In this document: positions 38,159-47,425 of the stretch, piece after piece
Layout of the letters: the number at the start of each line of letters is the position of its first letter
How positions within the stretch are numbered: the first letter of the stretch is position 1
Position numbers and translations under genes: made by a program
NCBI GenBank assembly: GCA_028819215.1
Contig: JAPPMG010000057.1
Location: 1 to 64,000, forward strand
Source: Bryobacterales bacterium
GTDB taxonomy: Bacteria > Acidobacteriota > Terriglobia > Bryobacterales > UBA6623
Reading direction: 5' to 3'
DNA: 64,000 nt
The notes under the pieces: model-generated
Told to the model about the DNA's origin: nothing
Databases searched by the model: none
The model's input: the letters and a program-made list of their open reading frames with translations, nothing else

Positions 38159-40393
38159 CTATCGGGAAGCAGGGCGGTAGGTGTAGGCGCGCTCGGCGCG
38201 CCGGCCCAAAACAAGCAGCCTATCACCGGCGGTGCTATAGGTCAAACTGGCACCTTCCGATTCGGTGCCGTCCCGCATCAGAATCCGCGCCGGCTGGCCG
38301 ACCAAGACCACCTCGGATTTGTCCACGTCGAACTCGGCCCGATCCCCGAACGCCCGGTGGCCCGAACCATCGGGCGGGTCCGCAATGCGCACCGAGCCGA
38401 CTGCAACGGCGCGCATCCCAGCATCCACGCCATCTGCCCCAAGGGCTGTCTCCAGCTCATCGGCCAACACCCGCATCCCCTGCCTGCGAAAGTCGACCGC
38501 GCCCTCAAATCGAGCCAGGCCGGTCTTCGTGTCGTAGCGCATCAGGCCGGACCGCACGATCGAGAGCGACTCCGGATCCGAAGCACTCTCGCCACCCGCA
38601 ACCCACGCGGCCTCGACCCCGTGGCGGGCCTCGATGCTGTTCGACGCCTGATCGATCAGGATCGAGTCTGCGTCGACTCGATTGCGGCCTTGCCACAGAC
38701 GGGCACCATTGCGATACGTCAATGTCTGGTTTTCCGGATCCGAGACCAGTGCTCCCGCGGCTAGGAAGACGGGCTGCTGGCCGGCGAACATGCCCGTCGG
38801 CCCGGGCTCTCCGGAAGCATCGGGCCCCTGAATCAAGAATCCTGTCACATCGCCCGCAGCATCGACCCTGCCGCTGGCCCGAGCCAAGACGATCCGCCGT
38901 GCCGACAGGTTGCCGCCCGCGCTCTCGACGTTGGCGTTTTCTTCCAGTTCCAATACACCGCCATCGAGATCAAACCGGGCGCTGCCCGCACGTCCTCGCC
39001 TAGAACCCTCCTCAAATCCGAAATTCCCGGCTTGGCGCAGTTGGGCGATTTCCGAAGTTTCGGCGTCGAACCGCGCATCGAGCGAGTCGCTCCAACTTCG
39101 CAGCTCGGGCGACGCTTGGTCGGCCGGGCGCTGGACCAGCTGCGCTCCACTTCGAGCTGCGAGGCGTTCGAGATTGCCCGCAGGCCCGTACACCATGCGA
39201 ATGCTGCCGCCAACCAGCGTCCGTGCCGGCTTATCCGTTCCGCGCCCCAGCTGGTGCAGAGTCCCGCGACCCGGAGTCTCAACGCGCTCGACCTGCTCAC
39301 CCCCCGGCCTCAGAACCAGCAACATCGACTCGGACTCGATCGCGCTGACCGTACCGCCGTCGGACGGATGCAGCGAAGCCTGCGCCGCTCCGCGCGCCTC
39401 GACACGACGCAGCCGACTCGACGAGGCAGTCGAAGACGACTCCGCCTCGGCCTCGTATTGCAAGTCGACGGAATCGGCCTCCACCTCAATGCGCTGACCA
39501 GCCTCAATCGACGCGAATCTGGCCATTCCGGAGCCGCGGGAGCGCGCCAGCTCCCCGCTGATGTCGAACTCCACCTCCAGCCGAGACGCCGAGAACGCGG
39601 TCCGCCGGTCGGCGATGCTCTCGCCGCCACGCGCATTGACGCCGTCGATTCGACGGACACGCCCATTGGACATCAAGACCTCTCCGCTATCGCATTCAAG
39701 CCAGCCTGCACCTTGCTCCATCCGGACGTGTCCCGCGAGTTCAATCCGTGCCCCTTCCTCGGCATAGAGCAAGCTGCCGGCCCGGATAACGGCCGATGAC
39801 TCGTCCGGGGCCGGTCCGAAGCGCTCCAAGCGCACCTCGGACATCATCCGCAACACCCCAGTCGTTGCATCGTACGCGGCTCCTAGGGAGCTGCCCGCCC
39901 CGTCGGCGAACCGATAATCCACCCTGCGCTCCGTGCTGGCACTATTGGCAGATGGGCGAAACGTCACTCCTGAAGTGGAGACTTCTACCGGGCGTCCCGC
40001 TCCGCCATCGGCCGGGATGCCCAACGTGATCAGGGTCTCGCCATCGCTATATAGGCTTCCGTCCGCCAGCATGCGCATCGCGTCGCTCTGGACGCGGTCA
40101 AGGCTCCCCGTCTGCAATCGAAAGATCTTCAACTCGACTCCGTGCAGGTCGGTCGTCAGCCCGTCCGCCCCTTGAGTGAAGTCATCGGCGCTGACCTCCA
40201 TGCGGGTGGAATCGCCGATGGTCTGTGCCAAGCGCCAGCTCTGCGACTGGGCCGAGAGATCCTCCGGCAACGTCGGCACTGCCTGCGTCGAGTCTCGCCC
40301 GGCCGCCGTCCGCGACCCCAGATAGTCGCGCACGACCAAAGCCAGCAGCGCCAGCGCGGCCAGCAACAGGAGAGATCGCAAGGGATTGCGCAA
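38159..40393 (-). CDS. LptC-LptA fusion, periplasmic LPS transport bridge
   Basis: Protein of 744 residues. A single N-terminal membrane helix (about residues 6-23) is followed by repeated beta-jellyroll (OstA/LptA-like) segments. The N-terminal part looks like LptC; later segments show LptA-like patterns such as ARIELAGHVRMEQGAGWLECDSGEV, VLELEENANVESAGGNLSARRIVL and SEVVLVGQPARILMRDGTESEGASLTY. E. coli LptC and LptA are each under 200 residues, so this is a single chain long enough for several jellyrolls. lptB follows after 30 nt, which supports the role. The TTG at 40393 is the first possible start after an in-frame stop and lies 8 nt after TATCAT. Confidence 0.82.
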   Translation of the reverse strand: MRNPLRSLLLLAALALLALVVRDYLGSRTAAGRDSTQAVPTLPEDLSAQSQSWRLAQTIGDSTRMEVSADDFTQGADGLTTDLHGVELKIFRLQTGSLDRVQSDAMRMLADGSLYSDGETLITLGIPADGGAGRPVEVSTSGVTFRPSANSASTERRVDYRFADGAGSSLGAAYDATTGVLRMMSEVRLERFGPAPDESSAVIRAGSLLYAEEGARIELAGHVRMEQGAGWLECDSGEVLMSNGRVRRIDGVNARGGESIADRRTAFSASRLEVEFDISGELARSRGSGMARFASIEAGQRIEVEADSVDLQYEAEAESSSTASSSRLRRVEARGAAQASLHPSDGGTVSAIESESMLLVLRPGGEQVERVETPGRGTLHQLGRGTDKPARTLVGGSIRMVYGPAGNLERLAARSGAQLVQRPADQASPELRSWSDSLDARFDAETSEIAQLRQAGNFGFEEGSRRGRAGSARFDLDGGVLELEENANVESAGGNLSARRIVLARASGRVDAAGDVTGFLIQGPDASGEPGPTGMFAGQQPVFLAAGALVSDPENQTLTYRNGARLWQGRNRVDADSILIDQASNSIEARHGVEAAWVAGGESASDPESLSIVRSGLMRYDTKTGLARFEGAVDFRRQGMRVLADELETALGADGVDAGMRAVAVGSVRIADPPDGSGHRAFGDRAEFDVDKSEVVLVGQPARILMRDGTESEGASLTYSTAGDRLLVLGRRAERAYTYRPASR

Positions 40394-40772
40394 GCGATTT
40401 GATGATATCAGCGCCTCGGGCCGACTACATCACGCCGGACAAGCCTCCCGGCAATTGGTCGGAGCGTTCGATAAGATTCGCGAGCGTCGGGGCTAGGCTG
40501 CTGGGAATCGAGACCGCCAGCTCTGGGATCGCGCTCGACCAGTTGCGCGAAGCTGTCGGCGACGAGTCATGGCAGTGTGAGCTGCACAAGCGCCTCGAGT
40601 AACCGATTACAGGCAGCTTACCGCCATTCGGCTGGCCGTGACTCCTCCATCGATTGCCACTTGCCGTGCCGGAATCGAGAGGACCATCTGAGCCGTTCGC
40701 GAACGGCACGGCGGTTGTTCGCGGCCCGCTGCCCTCGCAAGCGACCGGCGCTGCGGATCTCGTGAAACGATT
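40394..40772. other. Intergenic region between ppk2 and the lpt operon
   Basis: I support no gene in these 379 nt. It holds the presumed lpt promoter (minus-strand TATCAT at 40407-40402, 8 nt before the TTG start) and the 3' end of ppk2. A perfect 14-nt palindrome, CCGTTCGCGAACGG, lies at 40693-40706, 67 nt past the ppk2 stop, and may be an operator or the foot of a terminator. Short frames on both strands (for example + 40402-40602) lack family features. Confidence 0.5.
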
Positions 40773-41708
40773 TCACCTGCCGAGCGCCGCGTCGCCGCCG
40801 CCGATCATGTCGGCGCTGGCCACGATCAGCGGATCCGGTCGCCCCACTCCGCGGGCGTCCTTGTTCGTATAGGGCAATGCAGCCAGAAAATGCCGCATGC
40901 AGTTCAGACGGGCGCGCTTCTTGTCGTCGGACTTGACGATCGTCCACGGCGCATCAGCAGTGTCGGTGTAGAAGAACATCGCCTCCTTGGCCGCCGTGTA
41001 CTCGTCCCACTTGTCGAGCGACTGGCGATCAACCGGCGACAGCTTCCACTGCTTCAGAGCGTCCTTCTCGCGGGCTTCGAAGCGGCGCCTCTGCTCCGCT
41101 TGGGTGACGGAGAACCAGTACTTGAACAGCAGGATCCCGCTGCGGACGAGCATGCGCTCCAACTCGGGGGCCTGACGTATGAACTCCAAGTACTCCCTGG
41201 CGTCGCAGAACCCCATGACTCGCTCGACGCCGCTGCGGTTGTACCACGAGCGGTCGAACAGCACGATCTCGCCGCCGTGCGGCAGATGGCGGATGTAGCG
41301 CTGGAAGAACCACTGGGTCCGTTCGGCGTCGGTCGGCTTGTCGAGTGCCACGACACGCGCACCGCGCGGATTGAGATGCTCCGTGAACCGCTTGATGGTC
41401 CCGCCCTTGCCGGCGGCATCCCTGCCCTCGAACAGGACGACGATCTTCTGGTTCGTCGCCTTCACCCAGTCCTGCACCTTCAGCAGTTCCACCTGAAGTG
41501 CGGCCTTCTGCCGCTCGTAGGGCTTGCGTGCGAGCTTCCGCTTGTAGGGGTATTCACCCGTCTCGAACAGGCGTCGGATGACGTCTCGATCCCGGTTGGG
41601 CGCGCGGGAGTCCGATGGGGCGCCGTCCGCCTCGACGGCGCTGGCGCTTGCCCGCGCATCTTCCACAATGTTCCCCTCGCCGTCCACCTTTGTCGCGTCC
41701 AGATCCAC
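40773..41708 (-). CDS. ppk2: Polyphosphate kinase 2
   Basis: PPK2-family kinase of 311 residues, which moves phosphate between polyphosphate and nucleotides. Walker A is FEGRDAAGKGGTIKR, the lid and Walker B region is FDRSWYNRSGVERVMGFC, and the interior LDKPTDAERTQWFFQRYIRHLP and KWDEYTAAKEAMFFYT match the family. The extension of about 40 residues before the catalytic core is acidic and probably flexible. The GTG at 41708 is the only reasonable start. Whether it makes GTP/ATP or acts on monophosphates (class I versus III) cannot be decided here. It ends the minus-strand run from 45.5 kb. Confidence 0.95.
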   Translation of the reverse strand: MDLDATKVDGEGNIVEDARASASAVEADGAPSDSRAPNRDRDVIRRLFETGEYPYKRKLARKPYERQKAALQVELLKVQDWVKATNQKIVVLFEGRDAAGKGGTIKRFTEHLNPRGARVVALDKPTDAERTQWFFQRYIRHLPHGGEIVLFDRSWYNRSGVERVMGFCDAREYLEFIRQAPELERMLVRSGILLFKYWFSVTQAEQRRRFEAREKDALKQWKLSPVDRQSLDKWDEYTAAKEAMFFYTDTADAPWTIVKSDDKKRARLNCMRHFLAALPYTNKDARGVGRPDPLIVASADMIGGGDAALGR

Positions 41709-41867
41709 GGAGACAGGCTATCACGGCTCGTCGTCCGCCACTGGCGTTCACTACCGTTCGCGGCAGTGCTTGGGGGCCGTCGATCCCTCGCGCTCATTCG
41801 CTGTAGGCAAGAATCGACCGGACCTAGCAGGTGGTCGGAAGACGACCAGCCCGCCCAGTTGGCGCTG

Positions 41868-42560
41868 TCAGGCGGTCCGCTTCCGTCGTAGCCGTAGCAT
41901 TCGATTGCCGCCCTTTTGGAACTCGTATGCCACCGTCTCAACGGTCGCGACCGCGCGGCGCGATCCGAAAGCGTCGACGATACCTTCAACATGAGGCGAC
42001 GCCGTCCCGCCGAGTTGCAGCAACGGGAAGACGCGCACCTCCGCAGATACCCTCAGCATCTCCTCCAGTGCCCGTAAGTGAAAGTCCAGGTCGAGTTGCT
42101 CGCTGTACAAGAAGAGCAGGTGGGAGGATAGCGCTAGATCGAACGAACCGTTGTCGAAGGGCAAGTCCGGCAGCGATGCATCCACGTAGCGGTTCTCAGT
42201 CTTGCCCCGCGGATAGTCCGCGATGAAACGGCGCATCGCGGTCATGCGCCGCTGGCCCAATTCCTCAATCGATCGTACGTGCGTCCAGACGAACTCGTCC
42301 TGATTCCGGCGCGTCTCGTCCATAACCTCGCCGAACGTGCTCTCGACTCGCCGTTCGATGGCGGCAGCGGACATAGCGTAGAGCGGATCGACCGAGACAA
42401 CGGAGCGCCCTTGGGCGGACAGCTCGGCGTTAAAGCTCGCCGGGCCGTCGCCACACCCCAGAATGCGGCCCCCCAGGTCGGCCTCTCCCAAGCCGAACAT
42501 CGCCTGATACTCGGCCGCACTCCGGCCCCAGGGTACGACTTGATCGATCGAGAAGGGCAT
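41868..42560 (-). CDS. SAM-dependent methyltransferase-like protein
   Basis: Protein of 230 residues with a class I methyltransferase fold: GGRILGCGDGPASFNAEL is motif I, VVSVDPLYAM is motif II, and LPFDNGSFDLALSSHLLFLYS is motif IV. The LPD-LPFDNGSFDLALSSH segment is typical of small-molecule methyltransferases. The acceptor is unknown. The ATG at 42560 opens a complete domain with no signal. It lies 137 nt after the PQQ dehydrogenase gene and 159 nt before ppk2 on the same strand, so operon membership is uncertain. Confidence 0.8.
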   Translation of the reverse strand: MPFSIDQVVPWGRSAAEYQAMFGLGEADLGGRILGCGDGPASFNAELSAQGRSVVSVDPLYAMSAAAIERRVESTFGEVMDETRRNQDEFVWTHVRSIEELGQRRMTAMRRFIADYPRGKTENRYVDASLPDLPFDNGSFDLALSSHLLFLYSEQLDLDFHLRALEEMLRVSAEVRVFPLLQLGGTASPHVEGIVDAFGSRRAVATVETVAYEFQKGGNRMLRLRRKRTA

Positions 42561-42697
42561 CAGTATTCCGTGGCGATGGCAGTGCCCGAGCCAGTGCTTC
42601 CGGCAACACGCGGATTACTCCGTGAGGCCGAGCCTACTATTCCAGTATGCGTACGTGCATACCCGCACGAACCTAGACCCTGACGGACGCCCGCTGG

Positions 42698-44809
42698 TTA
42701 TTCAGGCAGTGCATACGCTACGTAGCTGCCGCCAGAAATCCCCCCGCTCTTGCCCCCGCCAGCAGCGATAGCGACGAACTGTCGACCATCGACCTCGTAG
42801 ACCGCAGGCGTCGCGTTCCCCCCGGCCGGCAGCATGGTCTCCCAAAGCAGCACGCCAGTGGCCTTGTCGAATGCGCGGAACTTCCGGTCGCGCGCCGTCG
42901 CGCCGATGAAGAGCAACCCGGCGGAAGTCACCACTGGTCCGCCGTAGTTCTCGCTGCCAGTCGGCGGTATGCCCTGCTCCGTCAATTCTGGAAACTCTCC
43001 CAGACGCACGGTCCATTCGATTTCGCCGGTGTCGAGGTTGACAGCATTGAGCGTGCCCCACGGCGGCGAGATGGCTGGGTAGCCATCCGGGTCAAGAAAC
43101 CTGTTGTAGCCGTCATGCGTGAAGGGCACATCGGGAGCACCGGAACCTGGCAAAGACTGGATCGACTCCCCTTGCTCGCCACGCAGCACATAGTCTTCAA
43201 TCGCCGCCACAGCCTCAGGGCTGAGATCGGGGAAGGCCGGCATCCGACCCACCCCCCCTCGCACGACGGCGCCAAACTCTTGGCTGCTCATCGCCAGTTC
43301 GCTGAGCGCCGGGAATGTTGGCGGCGTTCCGCTCAGGTCGTCCAAGTGGCAAGCGGCGCAGTTGCGCTGATACAACCGCTTACCGTTGACGGATCCTCGC
43401 AATTCTCCCCGCTCGACCAAGCGGTGGATCCAAGCCATCTCGTTGACGTTCACATACAGCAGCCCCGTTTCAGGATCGAACGCCTGGCCACCCCACTCGG
43501 CTCCTCCGTCAAAGCCGGGGAAGACGATCGTTCCTTGCAGACTAGGCGGAGTAAACAACCCGTCGCTGCGAACTTGCCGGAAGCGCTTCAAGACAGCGGC
43601 GTGCGCCTCCGGCGTACGCGTCGTCAGGTCCGCCTCGGTCAGGCGCTGCCGGCCCAGCGGCGGCGGCTTGACCGGCACGACCTGCCGCTCTGCCAAGACT
43701 TCCCCGGCCACGTCGGACTGCGCGGTCTCGATCTCCGCGAGCGGAAACAGGGACTCGCCGGTTTCGCGGTCGAAAACATAGACCTGGCTCATCTTGGTGG
43801 AGACCGACACGGCATCGATCAGCCTCCCGTCGCGCATCGCAGTCGCGAGAACTGGCGACGTGGGAACGTCCATGTCCCAGACGTCGTGCCGGACGAACTG
43901 GTGGTGCCAAACCAATTCGCCGCTGTCTGCACGCAGGCACAACAGGGAGTTGGCGTACAAGTTGTCTCCCGGCCGGTTGCCGCCCCAGAAGTCGAACGCT
44001 GCCGAGCCGGTACCTGCATACACCAACCCGCGCGCAGCGTCGAGAGCTAGGCCCGCCCAGGAATTGGCGCCTCCGAGAGTCTTCCAGCCGTCCTCCGGCC
44101 AAGTCTCGTGACCGGGTTCGCCGGGGTGCGGGATCGTGCGGAAGGTCCAGCGCCATTCTCCCGTGCGCGCGTCGTAGGCACGGATGTAGCCGGGCGCGCT
44201 CGGCAATGATTCGCTGACCACGCTGCCGAGAATCAGCAGGTCATCGTAGACGGCCCCGGGGGTGTTCAAGCTGATTGAGAGCGATCCCGCGCGCTCCGGA
44301 AGGTCAGACCTGAGGTTGATCGCGCCCCTCTCGCCGAAGCCCTCCACAGGCTCTCCTGTCCGCGTGTCCAATGCATACAGCAAGTGCCTAGCCCCGACGT
44401 AGATGCGCGAATCGTCACCATCGCGCCAGTGCATGAATCCGCGGTTCCTGGAGCGCCCAGTGAACAGAGCGCCGTCCACTTCCAGGCGCCTCGTCCACAC
44501 TTGTTCCCCCGTCGCAGCGTCAAGGGCGAAGACGCGCCCGTTCGGGCTGGAGCCGTACAGCAGGCCGTCAATCACGATGGGGTTGCACTGGATCTCCGAA
44601 CCGCGGAATTCGTCACCGGTCTCATACGTCCAGGCCACCTCGAGCTGGGACACGTTGCCCGGGTGAATCTGGTCAAGGCGCGAATACTGAATCTGATCAG
44701 CACCGCCCCCGAATGCTTCCCAGCCCTCATAGCCGGTCTCGGGCGCCTTGCGCACATCTCCGCAACCCGCTCCGGCCAAGCAGGCTGCCAGAAATAACCA
44801 CAAACGCAT
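42698..44809 (-). CDS. Lipoprotein PQQ-like dehydrogenase with an internal cytochrome c domain
   Basis: Quinoprotein-dehydrogenase-like lipoprotein of 703 residues. The lipobox is LAGAGC (C16). Eight-bladed propeller motifs include VFALDAATGEQVWTR, YALDTRTGEP, GTGSAAFDFWGGNRPGDNLYANSLLCLRADSGELVWHHQ and LLWETMLPAGGNATPA. A cytochrome c domain with CAACH at about residue 484 and a GRMPAF axial Met region near 525 is inserted before the last blades, as in membrane-bound PQQ alcohol/sugar dehydrogenases. It should oxidise a sugar or alcohol in the periplasm and pass electrons to a haem. The ATG at 44809 lies 9 nt after a TAGAAT box. Confidence 0.92.
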   Translation of the reverse strand: MRLWLFLAACLAGAGCGDVRKAPETGYEGWEAFGGGADQIQYSRLDQIHPGNVSQLEVAWTYETGDEFRGSEIQCNPIVIDGLLYGSSPNGRVFALDAATGEQVWTRRLEVDGALFTGRSRNRGFMHWRDGDDSRIYVGARHLLYALDTRTGEPVEGFGERGAINLRSDLPERAGSLSISLNTPGAVYDDLLILGSVVSESLPSAPGYIRAYDARTGEWRWTFRTIPHPGEPGHETWPEDGWKTLGGANSWAGLALDAARGLVYAGTGSAAFDFWGGNRPGDNLYANSLLCLRADSGELVWHHQFVRHDVWDMDVPTSPVLATAMRDGRLIDAVSVSTKMSQVYVFDRETGESLFPLAEIETAQSDVAGEVLAERQVVPVKPPPLGRQRLTEADLTTRTPEAHAAVLKRFRQVRSDGLFTPPSLQGTIVFPGFDGGAEWGGQAFDPETGLLYVNVNEMAWIHRLVERGELRGSVNGKRLYQRNCAACHLDDLSGTPPTFPALSELAMSSQEFGAVVRGGVGRMPAFPDLSPEAVAAIEDYVLRGEQGESIQSLPGSGAPDVPFTHDGYNRFLDPDGYPAISPPWGTLNAVNLDTGEIEWTVRLGEFPELTEQGIPPTGSENYGGPVVTSAGLLFIGATARDRKFRAFDKATGVLLWETMLPAGGNATPAVYEVDGRQFVAIAAGGGKSGGISGGSYVAYALPE

Positions 44810-44818
44810 AAGCCCGTA

Positions 44819-44824
44819 ATTCTA
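44819..44824 (-). promoter_or_regulatory. Candidate -10 box directly before the PQQ dehydrogenase
   Basis: Minus-strand TAGAAT (five of six consensus positions) lies 9 nt before the ATG at 44809. No Shine-Dalgarno is visible in between. Confidence 0.4.
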
Positions 44825-44969
44825 TCCCCGAATCCTGGCGCAGCGCGCGCAGCCGGCGGTCCAGCCCCAGCACCGACGCCTGGACTCACCCGCGTTTTGG
44901 CGCATTGGCAGCGCAGCGCAGGCAATCGACCGACCGGGCCGGCCAGCTCTGGGCGGCACGAGCAGGAGC

Positions 44970-45548
44970 TTATCCGAGTGCTTGAAGCTTGAACCAAAGC
45001 ACGGCCCCAAAGCCGATGAACCCCAGCAAAGCCGAGTACTCCCGGTTGACAACGTAGAGACCCCACTCAAAGCGATTCGAAGACTTATAGAGCGGCCTGC
45101 AGGCAGGCAGGAAGCGGGGAACGCGAGACTCGTATTCCCGATAGCCGGGGAGGATCTTCCGGATGTGACCTTCCTCTTCCCCTACGACCGGCAGGAACCA
45201 CGCTGCGAAGACTACCAGGATCGCAACCAGCAGGATCGGATGAGCCGAGCAGATGCCGAACCCGACACCCGCCGACAGGCTCCCGATGTAGAGCGGATTG
45301 CGAACGTGGGCGTACGGGCCGGAGGTCGCCAGCTGCTGGTTCTTCCGCAGATGGCCGGCCGCCCATCCCCTCAGTGCCAGGCCAGCAAGCACTAGCGGCA
45401 GGCCGAGCGCGATGCTGGCAACCGTCGGCTGGGACAGCCAGCCGGCCGCGATCGCCAGGAGTATGGAAACAGTCACTCTCGACCGCGCGGCCAATGCAGG
45501 CCAACGCTTCCAGATTGGAACCTGCGTCCGCCCGGGCATTGCCATCAT
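44970..45548 (-). CDS. ICMT/PEMT-like membrane methyltransferase
   Basis: Membrane protein of 192 residues with about four helices and the conserved SAM-binding signature of the isoprenylcysteine carboxyl methyltransferase family: LRKNQQLATSGPYAHVRNPLYIGSL at about residues 68-92 and GEEEGHIRKILPGYREYESRVPRFLP at about 123-148. Bacterial members methylate diverse substrates, so function is unresolved. The ATG at 45548 opens the frame (MMAMPGR; ATG 45539 is an alternative). A gap of 160 nt separates it from the downstream PQQ dehydrogenase. Confidence 0.85.
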   Translation of the reverse strand: MMAMPGRTQVPIWKRWPALAARSRVTVSILLAIAAGWLSQPTVASIALGLPLVLAGLALRGWAAGHLRKNQQLATSGPYAHVRNPLYIGSLSAGVGFGICSAHPILLVAILVVFAAWFLPVVGEEEGHIRKILPGYREYESRVPRFLPACRPLYKSSNRFEWGLYVVNREYSALLGFIGFGAVLWFKLQALG

Positions 45549-45706
45549 CGCCGTATCCGAGCCGCGCTGACATCACGGTGTTCGGTCGGCTTGCAACCTA
45601 GGATTGTAGACGGGCGGGCCTAGGGCAGGCCCGTGTGCCGCGAGCGAGCCCGCCAGCCTGCGGACCCGCAATCCTTCGGCGAGTTGGGTGCTATCGTATT
45701 GCGTTC

Positions 45707-47425
45707 ATGCGCGATTCCAGCACATTCCGCAGCACCGAGTGGTTCCAAGGAGATCAGTACGAGCACCTCTCCCGGCGAGCGTGGCTGCGCTCGGAGGGCT
45801 TCAGCGACGCCGCGTTCGATGGCAGGCCGGTCATTGGCATCTGCAATTCGTGGTCGGAGCTGACCAATTGCAACGCCCACCTGCGCCAGGTGGCAGAGGC
45901 CGTCAAGCGGGGCGTCTGGGCCGCCGGAGGGGTACCGCTCGAATTCCCGACGATCTCGCTCGGCGAGATGTTCATGAAGCCCACGACCATGCTGTTCCGC
46001 AACCTCATGTCGATGGATGTAGAGGAGTCGATCACGGCGAATCCAATCGACGGCGTGGTGTTGCTGTGCGGCTGCGACAAGACCACGCCGGCGCAGTTGA
46101 TGGGGGCTGCTTCGGCCGACATCCCGGCGATCATGGTCACCGGCGGCCCGATGCTGTCGGGACGCTGGAACGGCGAGCCGCTGGGATCGGGCACAGACGG
46201 CCGAAAGCTTTTCGAAGCGTTGCGGGCCGGACGCATAGGCGAGGAGCAGTGGGCCGAAGTCGAGGGCTGCATCTCGCGCAGCGCCGGGCACTGCACGGTC
46301 ATGGGGACAGCCTCCACGATGGCGTCGATGGCCGAATCGCTAGGCATGATGCTGTCGGGCGGCGCCGCCATCCCCGCGGTGGATGCTCGGCGTTACCAAC
46401 TGGCCGAGGCCAGCGGCAGACGCATTGTGGAGATGGTCTTCGAAGATCTGACACCCTCGCGCATCCTGACCCGGGAGGCATTCGAGAACGCCATCCGCAC
46501 CGACATGGCGATCGGCGGCTCCACCAACGCCGTGGTCCACCTGTTGGCGATCGCCGGTCGGGCTGGCGTGGATCTCTGCCTCGACGATTTCGACCGCATT
46601 TCCCGCAAGACCCCGTACATCGCCAACGTAAAGCCGTCGGGCCAGTTCCTGATGGAGGACTTCTTCTACGCTGGCGGGCTGCCGTGCGTGACGAAGGAAC
46701 TGCTGCCCCTGCTGCATGGCGACGCCCTAACGGTCAGCGGACGCACCGTGGCTGACGAGGTCCAAGATGTGCAGGTCCGTAATCGCGACCTGATCAAGAC
46801 GCTCGACCAGCCGCTGAATGCGGAGGGCGGCACAGCGATCCTGTACGGCAACCTCGCCCCGAACGGGGCTGTGATCAAGCAGACAGCAGCCTCCCCGCAC
46901 CTGCTGCGGCACCGCGGCAAAGCGCTGGTCTTCGACCGCTACGAGACGCTGAGGGCGCGCATCGACGACGACCTCGATGTGGACGAGAACACCGTGATGG
47001 TGCTTCAGAACGCCGGCCCGCTGGGAGGCCCGGGATTCCCCGAATGGGGGCACCTGCCGATCCCCACCAAGCTCCTCAAGGCTGGCGTGAACGACATCGT
47101 GCGAGTCTCTGACGCGCGCATGAGCGGCACGAGCTTCGGCACGGACGTCCTGCATGTGTCTCCCGAGGCGGCCGTCGGAGGCCCGTTGGCTGCGGTGCGC
47201 ACGGGCGACGAGATCGAACTCGACGTGCCCGGACGCCGGATCGACCTGCGCGTGGACGAGCGGGAGATCGAGCGCCGACTCGCGACCCGCAAGCTTCCAG
47301 CGGCGCACTACCGCCGAGGCTACGGCAGGCTCTTCCTCGACCAAGTGACGCAGGCGCACCTCGGCTGCGATTTCCGGTTCCTGAGCCGGAACGCCGACAC
47401 GAGCGCAGCGGGCGCGCCTAGTTGA
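45707..47425 (+). CDS. IlvD/Edd-family sugar-acid dehydratase
   Basis: Iron-sulfur dehydratase of 572 residues of the IlvD/Edd superfamily. Cluster cysteines are C46 (VIGICNSW), C123 (CGCDKTTPAQLMG) and C196 (GHCTVMGTAST). The opening HLSRRAWLRSEGF and the KPTTMLFRNLMSMDVEESI stretch are characteristic of the sugar-acid dehydratase branch (for example L-arabinonate or D-xylonate dehydratase) rather than of dihydroxyacid dehydratase. It should remove water from an aldonic acid in the cytoplasm to give a 2-keto-3-deoxy acid. It lacks a signal. The stop overlaps the DUF3604 gene on the other strand by 8 nt. Confidence 0.93.
   Translation: MRDSSTFRSTEWFQGDQYEHLSRRAWLRSEGFSDAAFDGRPVIGICNSWSELTNCNAHLRQVAEAVKRGVWAAGGVPLEFPTISLGEMFMKPTTMLFRNLMSMDVEESITANPIDGVVLLCGCDKTTPAQLMGAASADIPAIMVTGGPMLSGRWNGEPLGSGTDGRKLFEALRAGRIGEEQWAEVEGCISRSAGHCTVMGTASTMASMAESLGMMLSGGAAIPAVDARRYQLAEASGRRIVEMVFEDLTPSRILTREAFENAIRTDMAIGGSTNAVVHLLAIAGRAGVDLCLDDFDRISRKTPYIANVKPSGQFLMEDFFYAGGLPCVTKELLPLLHGDALTVSGRTVADEVQDVQVRNRDLIKTLDQPLNAEGGTAILYGNLAPNGAVIKQTAASPHLLRHRGKALVFDRYETLRARIDDDLDVDENTVMVLQNAGPLGGPGFPEWGHLPIPTKLLKAGVNDIVRVSDARMSGTSFGTDVLHVSPEAAVGGPLAAVRTGDEIELDVPGRRIDLRVDEREIERRLATRKLPAAHYRRGYGRLFLDQVTQAHLGCDFRFLSRNADTSAAGAPS

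Noticed and set aside
40225..40602. Open frame on the + strand over the lpt start
   Set aside because: It overlaps the lptC-lptA 5' end and shows no protein family; only its last third lies in intergenic DNA.
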